This document shows, piece by piece, positions 1-8,867 of a DNA stretch of 64,000 bases. Within the stretch, counting starts at the first letter, position 1. The number at the start of each line of letters is the position of its first letter. The position numbers and the translations under genes are program-made. The stretch is taken from NCBI RefSeq assembly GCF_023721715.1, contig NZ_JAMDLG010000023.1:62001-126000 (forward strand), written 5' to 3'. The notes below the pieces were generated by a model. The model was given only the letters and a program-made list of their open reading frames with translations. It had not been told where the DNA came from and made no database searches. This DNA comes from Parasegetibacter sp. NRK P23. Its GTDB lineage: Bacteria > Bacteroidota > Bacteroidia > Chitinophagales > Chitinophagaceae.

Positions 1-2211
1 CAACTCCTTTACGCCAGCAATAGCCGGGAAATGGAGCAATCGGTGGGGCAGCTCCATATCCGTGATGCCAGCCTGCGCACCGGCAGGTGGCGCCTGGCCA
101 TGCGGGAAGCCGATTACAGGCCCGACGATGCCATGCTGCGCGGCGAAAGACTTGAACTTTTTGATGCCGATCAGCAATTACAGGCTACCGCAAATGGCTT
201 TACCGTTTCTTCCATTGTGCCCGTGGATTCCCTGCAACAACTGAATGTGGGAAGCATCAGCTGGGAGAAAGCCGATATCCGTTATGCCACTGGTCCATTG
301 CAACGCAAACGGGATCGCGATAAACGCTCCAACAGGTCGCTGTTCATTGCTTCCATCGCCGGTAAAAACACGGCGCTCCACTTCGATCTTCCCAACAACG
401 CCCGCGCGGGAACCGCGTTCCGCTACCTGCACCTGCGTAATGTAAGACCGCTGGACGTGGGTTTCCTGCAATCCGGGTTTCCACAGTTATCAATGGCGGG
501 TGATAGCCTTTATTACACAGATGCCTTGATGCTGTTCTCAGGCGGTGCCTACACCTATACCGAAGCGGGAACATTCAGTATATCCAATCCATCACTCGTA
601 TTGGATCAACCTGGCGTTCAGTTAAAGGTGACCATGCCATCCCTTGAAACAGACGCGCCGCTTCCTGCCATTACGGGAAATAGTATTGATGTAAAGCGCC
701 TGAACCTCTACCAGCCCGAAGTTCATCTATTTCTTGACTCTGCAACAAAAATTGAGGAAAACACGGAAGCACCATCCGTGAAAAAAAGTTTCGCGATCGG
801 TGAATTGACCCTGCACCACCCGGCGGTACACATTTATAAAGAAACGGTAACCGGAAGAATGGAATTGCATCCGCAGCTTACAGATATCCCAAAGCTGTGG
901 CGGTTTTCAGGATTAAAACTTGATGGAGAGAAAGAAACTTTTACCATAACATCCGCTGCTTTTTCCGATTCGCTTCACCTGCATCTGGCAGGCAGTAAAA
1001 CGCCCAATTACCGTTTTTCCACTGAAGCATTGCTGGAAAATATCAGTATTCCGATGCGTAAAAACACCGAAGCCAGCATTACTGTTTCACGTGTTTCAAT
1101 CCCCTTTATCAGCTTACCCGGCGCAAATGATCTTTTTCTGAAAGGCATTGAAGTGCACCACTCGAAACTGCTCCTTCAGAAAGAAACCTCCGGTTTTGAC
1201 ATGATGCGGTTGCCTGGTTGGAAAATTGGTGTAAACGAAGGCTTTTGGAGCAATGGAAGGGATCAGTTAAAATGGACCGGTACACAATATATATCCGATT
1301 CAGCCAGTATTTCAGTGGATGGATTTGAATTGAAACCCTTGTTGAGCAAGGATTCTTTTTTCCTGCAACAGGTCTTCCAAACGGATTACATCACCGCCAG
1401 CGGTGGTCGTTCCTGGCTAAAAAACATCAACCGGCAGGCGGATTCCACTTGGACCGCAGACGCACTTGAACTGAACGGAACGAATATTTCCGCGTACCGC
1501 GACAAGCGCCTACCGTTCCAGCATGGCTCCGAAAAGAAAATGCCCACCCAGATGCTGGAAGATGCGGGGATGCCCGTTTCTATCCGGGAAGTAAACGCCC
1601 GCGACATGAAGGTTACCTATGGCGAATGGAACGATAAAACAGACAAAGAAGGCTTCGTAACACTGCATGTGAACAAGGCGCAGCTCTTCCCGGTTACAAC
1701 AACACCGCAGGCCGGGGATACGCTTTTCCTCACCGCACAGGGTCGGTTCATGGAAAATATCCCATTCCAGGTTTCCATAGACCAGCCTTACCTGGACACC
1801 CTCCGGCAAATGCAGGTTTACCTGCTGGCGGGCCCCGGAACGCTTACAGGATTGAATGCCATGCTGCCGGCATTAGGCTCTGTATACATTAAGAGTGGAA
1901 GGTTTTCACAACTTACCATGAATGCCTCAGCCGATAAAAATACCGCAACGGGTGAAATGCTGCTGCGCTACCAGAACCTGCACCTGCGCATTCTCAAGAA
2001 AGGCAACATGGAGAAAAAAGGCTTTTTTGCCTCGATCGCTACCTTCCTGGCCGATCATCTGCTCGTAAAACATTCCAACCAATACCGGAAAGGGGTGTTT
2101 AAACACCAGCGCAATACGGAAAAATCCGTCTTCAACTACCTGGTAAAAATCATCATCAAAGGGGCGGGTACCAGCGCCGGGCTGCTCAAGAATAAAAAGA
2201 AGAAAAAATAG
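1..2211 (+). CDS. AsmA-like large envelope protein, 5' end outside window
   Basis: The reading frame is open from base 1, so the true start lies left of the window; the first internal ATG is at 31. At least 736 residues are visible. The protein is beta-strand-rich with few cysteines, and repeats a pattern of short strands and turns. It ends in a section with amphipathic stretches (LHLRILKKG, VFNYLVKIIIKGAGTSAG) and a lysine tail. This layout resembles AsmA/DUF748-type proteins of Gram-negative envelopes, thought to form long lipid-conducting grooves between membranes, but no signature motif allows a firm assignment. The N-terminal membrane anchor such proteins carry would be in the missing part. 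It is followed by a hairpin overlapping the stop codon and then an independently started fatty-acid gene. Confidence 0.6.
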   Translation, partial: QLLYASNSREMEQSVGQLHIRDASLRTGRWRLAMREADYRPDDAMLRGERLELFDADQQLQATANGFTVSSIVPVDSLQQLNVGSISWEKADIRYATGPLQRKRDRDKRSNRSLFIASIAGKNTALHFDLPNNARAGTAFRYLHLRNVRPLDVGFLQSGFPQLSMAGDSLYYTDALMLFSGGAYTYTEAGTFSISNPSLVLDQPGVQLKVTMPSLETDAPLPAITGNSIDVKRLNLYQPEVHLFLDSATKIEENTEAPSVKKSFAIGELTLHHPAVHIYKETVTGRMELHPQLTDIPKLWRFSGLKLDGEKETFTITSAAFSDSLHLHLAGSKTPNYRFSTEALLENISIPMRKNTEASITVSRVSIPFISLPGANDLFLKGIEVHHSKLLLQKETSGFDMMRLPGWKIGVNEGFWSNGRDQLKWTGTQYISDSASISVDGFELKPLLSKDSFFLQQVFQTDYITASGGRSWLKNINRQADSTWTADALELNGTNISAYRDKRLPFQHGSEKKMPTQMLEDAGMPVSIREVNARDMKVTYGEWNDKTDKEGFVTLHVNKAQLFPVTTTPQAGDTLFLTAQGRFMENIPFQVSIDQPYLDTLRQMQVYLLAGPGTLTGLNAMLPALGSVYIKSGRFSQLTMNASADKNTATGEMLLRYQNLHLRILKKGNMEKKGFFASIATFLADHLLVKHSNQYRKGVFKHQRNTEKSVFNYLVKIIIKGAGTSAGLLKNKKKKK

Positions 2212-2231
2212 TTGTTTAGCTAACTATTTTT
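2205..2231 (+). terminator. A/T-rich hairpin at the end of the envelope gene
   Basis: AAAATAGTT (2205-2213) pairs perfectly with AACTATTTT (2222-2230) around an 8-base loop, running into a short T run. The left arm includes the TAG stop. Stem stability is low (only two G-C pairs), so this is a weak terminator candidate. Confidence 0.4.
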
Positions 2232-2281
2232 ACGGAAATTAGACTTTCAGGATTGCTCCTGCCAAATCAAAAACACCTCCG

Positions 2282-4663
2282 ATGGAAAAGAGAATCATCA
2301 AGAAAGTGGCCGTATTGGGAAGTGGCGTAATGGGATCTAGAATAGCCTGTCATTTCGCCGGAACGGGCCACCAAGTGCTGCTGCTGGATATAGTTCCCAA
2401 AGAAGCCGCCGGTTCCGATAAGAAATCAGAGCGCAATAAACTGGTGAACGATGCGCTTCAATCGGCGGTGAAAAGCAATCCTTCGCCCCTATACCATCCT
2501 TCTTTCCTGAAAAATATCTCCACCGGCAACTTCGAGGACGACATGAAACGGATCGCAGATTGTGACTGGATTATTGAAGTGGTGGTGGAAAGACTTGATA
2601 TTAAAAAGACTGTATTCGACCAGGTAGAGCAGTTCCGGAAACCGGGAACATTGGTTACCTCCAATACTTCGGGTATTCCCATTCACCTCATGGCCGAAGG
2701 CCGTACCGATGATTTTAAAAAGCATTTCTGCGGAACGCATTTCTTCAATCCCCCGCGGTACCTGCGCTTGCTGGAGATCATACCCACGCCAGATACGGAT
2801 TCCGCCGTGGTGGATTTTCTTCTTGCCTATGGCGATAAGCGTTTGGGCAAGGCCACGGTGCTGTGTAAGGATACGCCAGCGTTTATTGCCAACCGGATTG
2901 GTGTTTACAGTATCATGCACATTTTCGGACTGGTAGATCAACTCGGCCTCAGCATAGATGCTGTGGAAGCATTGACGGGTCCCGTGATCGGTCGCCCGAA
3001 ATCCGCTACCTTCAGAACCGCTGATGTGGTAGGCATTGATACCCTGGTGAAAGTAGCCAACGGTGTGAAGGAGCATTGTGCGAACGACGAGCAACGGGCC
3101 GTTTTTGAAATACCGGGCTGGCTGCAACAAATGGTAGACAAACAATGGCTGGGTGATAAAACAGGCCAGGGCTTTTTCAAAAAAACGAAAGGGGCGGGCG
3201 GAGAAAAAGAAATTCTTTCACTTAACCTTTCTACACTGGAATATGGCCCTCGGGAGAAGCCTAAATTCGCAACCCTGGAAGCGGCCAAAGTGATCGACAA
3301 CCTGCACCAGCGCTTACCCATCCTGTTGGCTGGAAGCGACAAGGCTGCTGAATTCTACCGACTGTTTCATTATGGGTTGTTCTCTTATATTTCTCACCGT
3401 ATCCCTGAAATCTCAGATGAGCTTTACCGTATTGATGATGCCATGATGGCCGGGTTTGGCTGGGAGATCGGTGCATTTGAATCCTGGGATGCCGTTGGGG
3501 TGCAGAAGACCGCGGAGAAAATGAAAGCAGCCGGATTTACCGTGGCGCCCTGGGTGGAAAAGATGTTGGCCGACGGCATTTCCCGGTTCTATAAAATTGA
3601 AAAGGGGCAGAAATATTATTACGATATCAGTTCAGGCGGATACCAACCGCTTCCGGGTGGCGAAGCGTTTATCGCGATGAACCGTTTCCTGGACCAGAAA
3701 GTATGGAGCAACGCGTCCTGTAACCTGGTGCACCTGGGTGATGATGTGCTGGGCTTGAGCTGGAACACGAAAATGGGTAGCATTGGCGGGGATGTATTGT
3801 CGGGTATGCAGAAGGCAGTGGAACTGGCGGAAAAAAGTTACAAAGGACTCGTGATCGCCAATGAAGGCGCTAATTTTTCGGCGGGCGCCAATGTAGGCAT
3901 GATCTTCATGCTTGCTATAGAACAGGATTACGATGAACTGGATATGGCCATCCGCATGTTCCAGCAAACGATGATGCGTATGCGTTATTCAGCCGTTCCG
4001 GTGGTGGTGGCGCCGCACGGACTGGCACTGGGCGGGGCTTGTGAGTTGAGTCTGCACGCGGATAAATGTTGTCCGGCAGCGGAAACTTATACCGGGCTGG
4101 TAGAACTGGGTGTCGGACTCATACCCGGCGGGGGTGGAACCAAAGAGTTCGCTTTGCGTGCGGCGGATGAATTGCACAAGGACGAACCCGATTTTAATAC
4201 ACTGAAACACCGGTTCTTCAATATTGCCACGGCTAAAGTAGCTACTTCGGCGCAGGAAGGTTTTGACATCGGCGTTTACCGTAAAGGGATAGACGAAATC
4301 AGCGTCAACCAGGAACGGCGCATAGCAGATGCCAAAAAAGCCGTGATGGAGTTGTTCGATAAAGGGTATGCGCAACCGTTGCAAAGGACGGATATTCTTG
4401 TACCCGGCCGTTCCGCGCTCGGCGCCTTATATGCGGGCATCAACGGGATGTGGCGCGGCAACTACGCCACGGACCATGATGTACTGGTAGCCAAAAAACT
4501 GGCGTATGTGATGTGCGGCGGTGACCTGAGTGAACCCACGCAGGTATCGGAACAATACCTGCTCAACCTGGAACGCGAAGCGTTTCTTTCCCTTTGCGGC
4601 GAAAAGAAAACCCTGGAACGGATACAAAGCGTACTGAAAGGAGGAAAGCCCATCAGAAATTAA
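2282..4663 (+). CDS. Fused 3-hydroxyacyl-CoA dehydrogenase / enoyl-CoA hydratase (FadN type)
   Basis: This 793-residue cytosolic bifunctional enzyme catalyses two steps of fatty-acid beta-oxidation: hydration of trans-2-enoyl-CoA and NAD-dependent oxidation of the L-3-hydroxyacyl-CoA. The dehydrogenase is N-terminal, with a Rossmann motif GSGVMG at residues 13-18 and the conserved HFFNPPRYLRLLEIIP segment near 150. The crotonase-fold hydratase occupies about 460-690; both catalytic glutamates are present (E588 in GGACEL, E608 in VELGVGLIPGG). The domain order is that of Bacillus FadN, the reverse of E. coli FadB/FadJ. In fadN operons a thiolase (fadA) and acyl-CoA dehydrogenase (fadE) usually follow. 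Neither is adjacent here, so partners must be elsewhere. ATG at 2282 fits the start of the Rossmann domain. Confidence 0.93.
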   Translation: MEKRIIKKVAVLGSGVMGSRIACHFAGTGHQVLLLDIVPKEAAGSDKKSERNKLVNDALQSAVKSNPSPLYHPSFLKNISTGNFEDDMKRIADCDWIIEVVVERLDIKKTVFDQVEQFRKPGTLVTSNTSGIPIHLMAEGRTDDFKKHFCGTHFFNPPRYLRLLEIIPTPDTDSAVVDFLLAYGDKRLGKATVLCKDTPAFIANRIGVYSIMHIFGLVDQLGLSIDAVEALTGPVIGRPKSATFRTADVVGIDTLVKVANGVKEHCANDEQRAVFEIPGWLQQMVDKQWLGDKTGQGFFKKTKGAGGEKEILSLNLSTLEYGPREKPKFATLEAAKVIDNLHQRLPILLAGSDKAAEFYRLFHYGLFSYISHRIPEISDELYRIDDAMMAGFGWEIGAFESWDAVGVQKTAEKMKAAGFTVAPWVEKMLADGISRFYKIEKGQKYYYDISSGGYQPLPGGEAFIAMNRFLDQKVWSNASCNLVHLGDDVLGLSWNTKMGSIGGDVLSGMQKAVELAEKSYKGLVIANEGANFSAGANVGMIFMLAIEQDYDELDMAIRMFQQTMMRMRYSAVPVVVAPHGLALGGACELSLHADKCCPAAETYTGLVELGVGLIPGGGGTKEFALRAADELHKDEPDFNTLKHRFFNIATAKVATSAQEGFDIGVYRKGIDEISVNQERRIADAKKAVMELFDKGYAQPLQRTDILVPGRSALGALYAGINGMWRGNYATDHDVLVAKKLAYVMCGGDLSEPTQVSEQYLLNLEREAFLSLCGEKKTLERIQSVLKGGKPIRN

Positions 4664-4677
4664 CCATTCATCCCAAT

Positions 4678-4685
4678 TAAGTTTG
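4678..4685 (+). promoter_or_regulatory. Candidate Bacteroidota -7 box for the ABC exporter operon
   Basis: TAAGTTTG matches the Bacteroidota primary sigma -7 consensus TAnnTTTG exactly, 43 bases before the GTG start at 4729 and just after the preceding stop. No clear -33 TTG-type box is visible at the usual spacing. Confidence 0.45.
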
Positions 4686-4728
4686 CACGTTCAGTGTCGC
4701 CTGGCTATCTTGTTACAAATATTTCCAG

Positions 4729-5619
4729 GTGACGATACTTTCATTAAAAGACATACACAAATCGTACGGCTCCATCAAAGCGCTGAACGGTGTGGGATTC
4801 GATGTGCCACAGGGCTCCGTATTCGGAATTCTTGGTCCAAACGGCAGCGGAAAAACCACGCTGCTCAGCATTATCCTTGATGTGCTGCACGCCGATAAAG
4901 GAGCGTACAGCTGGTTCGGAGAAACGCCTTCGCCGGAGCAACGTAAAAAAATCGGTTCCTTATTGGAGACGCCCAACTTCTACCATTATCTTTCTTCGGA
5001 ACGCAACCTGCGCATTACCCACTCCATCAGTGGAAGGGGAGACGCCGCCGGTATTGAAAGCGTATTGAAGAAAGTAAACCTCTACGAGAGAAGAAAATAC
5101 AAATTCAGCTCATACAGTCTTGGGATGAAGCAACGCTTGGCCATCGCGGCTTCCCTGCTCGGTGACCCTTCCGTATTGGTACTGGACGAACCGACCAATG
5201 GACTTGACCCCGTAGGCATCGCGGAAATCCGGGAATTGATCCGGGAGTTGAACCAGAAGGGACATACCATCATTATGGCCAGTCACCTGCTGGATGAGGT
5301 GGAAAAAATATGTACCCATGTCGCTATCCTGAAAAAAGGAAACCTGATCGCGCATGGAGAAGTGGACGCGGTATTAACCGATGAGGACCAGGTGGAAATA
5401 GGTGCCGCTGACATCAGCGCATTGGAAACCATGGTAAAACAATACCCGGGCTTGTTGCACGCGAAAACCGATGGCAATACCATATTATTGGGACTTCCAA
5501 AGGGAACCGCTTCGCTGGAACAACTGAACAGGTTCTGCTTTGAAAGAAACATCGTACTCAACCACCTTGTGCTGAAGAAAAAACGTTTGGAAGCACGCTT
5601 CTTTGAACTCACCCAATAA
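4729..5619 (+). CDS. ABC transporter ATP-binding protein
   Basis: This 296-residue nucleotide-binding subunit of an ABC-2 type exporter has Walker A GPNGSGKTT (about residues 39-47), the signature YSLGMKQRLAIA (about 128-139), and Walker B VLVLDEPTNGLDP followed by the switch-region ASHLLDEVE. The C-terminal 80 residues are a regulatory extension typical of the BcrA/NatA/GldA-like class. The GTG start is chosen because MTILSLKDIHKSYGS starts the domain in canonical register and no in-frame ATG exists upstream. The permease gene starts 9 bases downstream, so the two form one transport unit. The substrate (lipid, peptide, drug or polysaccharide) cannot be read from the sequence. Confidence 0.9.
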   Translation: MTILSLKDIHKSYGSIKALNGVGFDVPQGSVFGILGPNGSGKTTLLSIILDVLHADKGAYSWFGETPSPEQRKKIGSLLETPNFYHYLSSERNLRITHSISGRGDAAGIESVLKKVNLYERRKYKFSSYSLGMKQRLAIAASLLGDPSVLVLDEPTNGLDPVGIAEIRELIRELNQKGHTIIMASHLLDEVEKICTHVAILKKGNLIAHGEVDAVLTDEDQVEIGAADISALETMVKQYPGLLHAKTDGNTILLGLPKGTASLEQLNRFCFERNIVLNHLVLKKKRLEARFFELTQ

Positions 5620-5627
5620 CCCAGACC

Positions 5628-6434
5628 ATGAACATCGCAAGAACCGAATGGCTTAAAATAAAGAATTATCCCGCTTTCTGGTGGGTGATTGGCATTACCG
5701 CGCTTTCTTATCCAGGTATCAATTACATCATGTTCAACGCCTACGAGGCGCTCACCCAGCAAAAAGACATGACCGCTGAAATGGCGAAGATGTTGCTGGG
5801 TAACCCTTTCGCATTGCCGGAAGCCTGGCATACCGTTGCCTATTTCTCTTCCATATTTATTTTCATTCCCGCCATCGTGGTGATCATGCTCATCACCAAC
5901 GAATACACCTACAAAACGCACCGGCAGAACATCATAGAAGGATGGAGCCGGCAGCAGTTCATGCTGGGTAAGTTCATTGATGTGGTCATTATTGCAGCGT
6001 TGATCACGGTACTGTACACCGCCGTTACACTGATCATTGGTTCGGTGAATACCAGCGTGGTGGAAGCGAAGGAAAGCAAACTTCAGTTTATCGGACTTTT
6101 CGCGTTGCAGACCTTCTCCCAACTTAGTTTGGCTTTCGCGATCGGGTTCCTGCTGCGGAAATCATTCATCGCCCTGGCGATCTTTATCTTCTACTACCTG
6201 ATCCTGGAACCGATCGGTGTGCAGGTGATGAAGATCAAAGCCAACGACATGGGGCGTTTCCTCCCGCTTGAACTTTCAGACAGAATGATTCCGCCTCCGG
6301 GCTTCTATGCCAGGTTCAGTAAAGGGTACGACGCCGCTTTAGCCGCCATGAATACGCATGTTGTGTACACGCTTATTTTTACAGCGGCGCTCTGGGCATT
6401 CTGTTTCTGGCTCAACAAAAAACGTGATCTCTAA
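5628..6434 (+). CDS. ABC-2 family transporter permease
   Basis: The 268-residue integral membrane protein has about six hydrophobic segments (near residues 17-35, 74-98, 115-140, 145-170, 175-195 and 240-262) separated by short loops, as in ABC-2 permeases. It begins MNIARTEWLKIKNYPAFWW, the usual amphipathic N-terminal elbow helix of this class, and has an EYTYKTHRQNIIEGWSR stretch matching the cytoplasmic loop of bacteriocin/lantibiotic immunity-type permeases. It lies 9 bases behind its ATPase, and its last four bases overlap the end of the convergent epimerase gene. Confidence 0.85.
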   Translation: MNIARTEWLKIKNYPAFWWVIGITALSYPGINYIMFNAYEALTQQKDMTAEMAKMLLGNPFALPEAWHTVAYFSSIFIFIPAIVVIMLITNEYTYKTHRQNIIEGWSRQQFMLGKFIDVVIIAALITVLYTAVTLIIGSVNTSVVEAKESKLQFIGLFALQTFSQLSLAFAIGFLLRKSFIALAIFIFYYLILEPIGVQVMKIKANDMGRFLPLELSDRMIPPPGFYARFSKGYDAALAAMNTHVVYTLIFTAALWAFCFWLNKKRDL

Positions 6435-7357
6435 TGATGCGCCGTTAGTTCAGCAACAGCGGCTTCGACGGAAGGATATTTGAACTGAAATCCTGTTTTG
6501 CGCACTTTTTCCGCGCTTACGGTGGTGCTTTTCAGCACTTCTATGCTCATCTCTCCCAAGACTATTTTCAGCATGAACGACGGCACGTACAGCGGAATAT
6601 GAAAGCCGGGCTTTACGCATTTTGCGATTTCAAGTGTGATCTCTTTATTGGTCGCGGGTTTGGGCGCCACCGCGTTGTACACGCCGTTGGTTTCGGCTGC
6701 TTCAATGGCATGGAGGTAAAGCCTGCACAGGTCGTGGATATGGATCCAGCTCATGACCTGCTTTCCATTTCCCAGGATGGCCGCAACACCCATTTTAACC
6801 GGTTTCGCGAATTCCTTGTATGCGCCACCCTGGTTGCTGAGCGCGAGCCCGGTGCGGAGGATCACCAGCCTTTTGCCCAGTTCTTTTACCGGCGCTATAC
6901 TATTTTCCCAGGCGATGCAGGTCTGGCCGAGAAATCCATTTTCAGCCGGGGCGTCTTCTGTAAACGGTATTTTTCCGGGCATATCGGGTCCGTACCAGCC
7001 GATACCCGAGGCGCTGACTACCGTAGTCACTTTGTTTGGAATTTCTTTTAATGATTTTACCAGCAATGCCGCGCTCAGGGTCCTGCTTTCCAAAATCTCT
7101 TTTTTATAAGCTTTGCTCCATCTTTTGTCTGCCACGCCGGCTCCTGCCAGGTGAATAATAACGTCGGCTTCCCGGATAGCGGTTGCGTCGATGGTCTGTT
7201 TTCTAACATCCCATTCCCTGTATTGCAACTGATCCGTGCTGTTTTTTCCGGAAGCATTTCGCGTAAGCACAATTACTTTATAGCCTTTTTCATTCAGCAA
7301 TGTGGAAAGTGCGCTTCCCACCAGTCCGGTTCCCCCGGTAATAACGATGGTTCTCAT
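6431..7357 (-). CDS. TIGR01777 family NAD(P)-dependent epimerase-like protein
   Basis: This 308-residue extended short-chain dehydrogenase/reductase starts with the nucleotide-binding motif ITGGTGLVGSAL (residues 6-17). It has the family's VIHLAGAGVADKRWS segment near 65-80 and a C-terminal DUF1731-like helical region (PSFMLKIVLGEMSIEVLKSTTVSAEKV). Members such as E. coli YfcH have no firmly known substrate, so the annotation stops at a Rossmann-fold sugar-nucleotide epimerase-like oxidoreductase. The SDR active-site YxxxK is absent and WYGPD takes its place, as is normal for this family. It is convergent with the ABC permease (4-base overlap) and divergent from purQ. Confidence 0.88.
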   Translation of the reverse strand: MRTIVITGGTGLVGSALSTLLNEKGYKVIVLTRNASGKNSTDQLQYREWDVRKQTIDATAIREADVIIHLAGAGVADKRWSKAYKKEILESRTLSAALLVKSLKEIPNKVTTVVSASGIGWYGPDMPGKIPFTEDAPAENGFLGQTCIAWENSIAPVKELGKRLVILRTGLALSNQGGAYKEFAKPVKMGVAAILGNGKQVMSWIHIHDLCRLYLHAIEAAETNGVYNAVAPKPATNKEITLEIAKCVKPGFHIPLYVPSFMLKIVLGEMSIEVLKSTTVSAEKVRKTGFQFKYPSVEAAVAELTAHH

Positions 7358-7493
7358 GGTGCCGTAAGATTATCGGTGAAGGTAATTCAATGTGTATATA
7401 ACTCTGTTTCAATAAATAAGTTCAGCGTTCGGGCCTGGTTTTCCGCGCTGGAGGCGCGTTTGAAAATGTGTGACAGCGTCCCTCAAATTGTGC

Positions 7494-7501
7494 TACCTTT
7501 G
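7494..7501 (+). promoter_or_regulatory. Candidate -7 promoter box for purQ
   Basis: TACCTTTG matches TAnnTTTG exactly and lies 32 bases before the purQ ATG, giving a predicted leader of roughly 29 nt. No recognisable -33 element is present. Confidence 0.5.
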
Positions 7502-7533
7502 TACCTTCATTATCTATTTGAAATAATTTATAT

Positions 7534-8208
7534 ATGAAATTCGGAGTTGTAGTATTCCCCGGTTCCAATTGCGACAGAGATATGCAGGACGCCCTTACTG
7601 ATCTGGGCCAGGAAGTTATAATGCTGTGGCACAAAGACAAGGACCTGAGCATGTTCACCACAGAGGATTGCATTGTATTACCCGGCGGATTTTCCTACGG
7701 CGATTACCTGCGTTGCGGCGCCATCGCCCGTTTCAGTCCCATGATGCAGAGCGTGATTGAATTTGCGGGCAGGGGCGGAAAAGTGCTGGGCGTATGTAAC
7801 GGGTTCCAGATTCTTTGTGAGGCCGGACTTCTGCCCGGTGTATTGCTGCGCAACGCCAACCAGAAATTCATCTGTAAAAATGTGTTCCTGAAAGACGCGG
7901 AAGGCAAAGTACTTCAGGTTCCGATCGCGCATGGCGAAGGAAGATACCATGCCGATGAAGCTACTTTGAACCAGTTGGAAGCTAACGGGCAGGTGATTTA
8001 CCGTTATTGTGATGCCGATGGAAATGTTTCCGCGGATGCCAATCCGAACGGCGCTACCCGCAATATAGCGGGTATCTGCAATGAAAACCGTACTGTTTTT
8101 GGGATGATGCCGCACCCCGAGCGTGCCTGCAACGGGCAGTTGGGCAATAAAGATGGCCGGGAAGTATTCCGTTCTATTTTAATAAAAGAATTGCCTGTAT
8201 TGGTGTAG
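7534..8208 (+). CDS. purQ: Phosphoribosylformylglycinamidine synthase glutaminase subunit
   Basis: PurQ, 224 residues, is the class I glutamine amidotransferase that feeds ammonia to PurL in the fourth step of de novo purine synthesis (FGAR to FGAM). The catalytic triad is visible: nucleophile C88 in GVCNGFQ, and H194 and E196 in MMPHPE. The N-terminal FPGSNCDRD is the family signature. Length matches stand-alone PurQ of organisms with a small PurL/PurS/PurQ complex. No other pur genes are in the window, so it sits outside a purine operon. A -7 box lies 32 bases upstream and no leader structure resembling a purine riboswitch was found. Confidence 0.97.
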   Translation: MKFGVVVFPGSNCDRDMQDALTDLGQEVIMLWHKDKDLSMFTTEDCIVLPGGFSYGDYLRCGAIARFSPMMQSVIEFAGRGGKVLGVCNGFQILCEAGLLPGVLLRNANQKFICKNVFLKDAEGKVLQVPIAHGEGRYHADEATLNQLEANGQVIYRYCDADGNVSADANPNGATRNIAGICNENRTVFGMMPHPERACNGQLGNKDGREVFRSILIKELPVLV

Positions 8209-8299
8209 TGCAATTCCTTGTTCGTCGACTTTTAAGTTTTTATTAGGATAGTAAAATGCAACTTTGGTAGCATTGATTCTTCTTACAAGAAAAACATTT

Positions 8300-8761
8300 A
8301 TGAAGATGCGAAAATTACTTTTTACAATGATGCTGCTGGCCGGAACGGTGTTTTCTGTTTTCGCGCAGTCGAACAAGGAAGTGACCTGGAAATACACGAC
8401 CAAGAAAATTGCAGCCAATACTTACGAAGTACACATGACCGCTACCATCAATGGTAACTGGCACCTGTACGCACAGGATGGCGGCGATGGTCCTGTTTCC
8501 ACTTCATTCAAGTTTACCAAGAATCCGCTCCTTACCACTGAAGGTAATGTGAAGGAAGTGGGTAAAATGAAGAAAGTGTTTGAAGACGCTTTCGGTTCTG
8601 AAGTTCGTTTCTACGAGAAGACCGTTGATTTCGTACAGGTGGTGAAAGTAAAAGGTAAAGCCAAGACAAACCTTGCCGGAACTGTTGAATTCATGGTTTG
8701 TAACGACAAAGAATGTCTTCCTCCCGCAGAAGTTCCTTTCAAGATCGCTATTGGAGGATAA
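8300..8761 (+). CDS. Secreted stand-alone DsbD-alpha (N-terminal DsbD) domain protein
   Basis: The protein has 153 residues with a Sec signal peptide (MKMRKLLFTMMLLAGTVFSVFAQ, cleaved after about residue 23). The mature part is a single immunoglobulin-like fold of the DsbD N-terminal type. A cysteine pair C134-NDKE-C139-LPP occupies the place where DsbD-alpha carries its redox cysteines (C103/C109 in E. coli DsbD). ATG at 8300 is chosen because it starts the signal peptide; an upstream in-frame TTG at 8264 would add 12 residues ahead of it. It precedes full-length dsbD by about 100 bases, with a terminator-like hairpin between. It probably shuttles electrons from the membrane reductase to periplasmic substrates, which is inference from the domain. 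Confidence 0.82.
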   Translation: MKMRKLLFTMMLLAGTVFSVFAQSNKEVTWKYTTKKIAANTYEVHMTATINGNWHLYAQDGGDGPVSTSFKFTKNPLLTTEGNVKEVGKMKKVFEDAFGSEVRFYEKTVDFVQVVKVKGKAKTNLAGTVEFMVCNDKECLPPAEVPFKIAIGG

Positions 8762-8799
8762 TTGCTCCGTCTCCGATGATTGAATAAATAATAGTTACA

Positions 8800-8834
8800 A
8801 AACGGGTTCTTGTCCAGGAACTCGTTTGTTTTTT
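8800..8834 (+). terminator. Hairpin terminator between DsbD-alpha gene and dsbD
   Basis: AAACGGGTTC (8800-8809) pairs with GAACTCGTTT (8818-8827), ten pairs including one G-T, with an 8-base loop, followed by a six-T run at 8829-8834. Partial read-through could give the two redox genes different expression levels. Confidence 0.6.
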
Positions 8835-8867
8835 CACCCAGCCAACTCAACCGAGAACAACACCAAG

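Noticed and set aside
5283-6122. 279-codon minus-strand frame across the ABC exporter genes
   Set aside because: Antisense to two recognisable ABC genes; His-rich, patternless translation.
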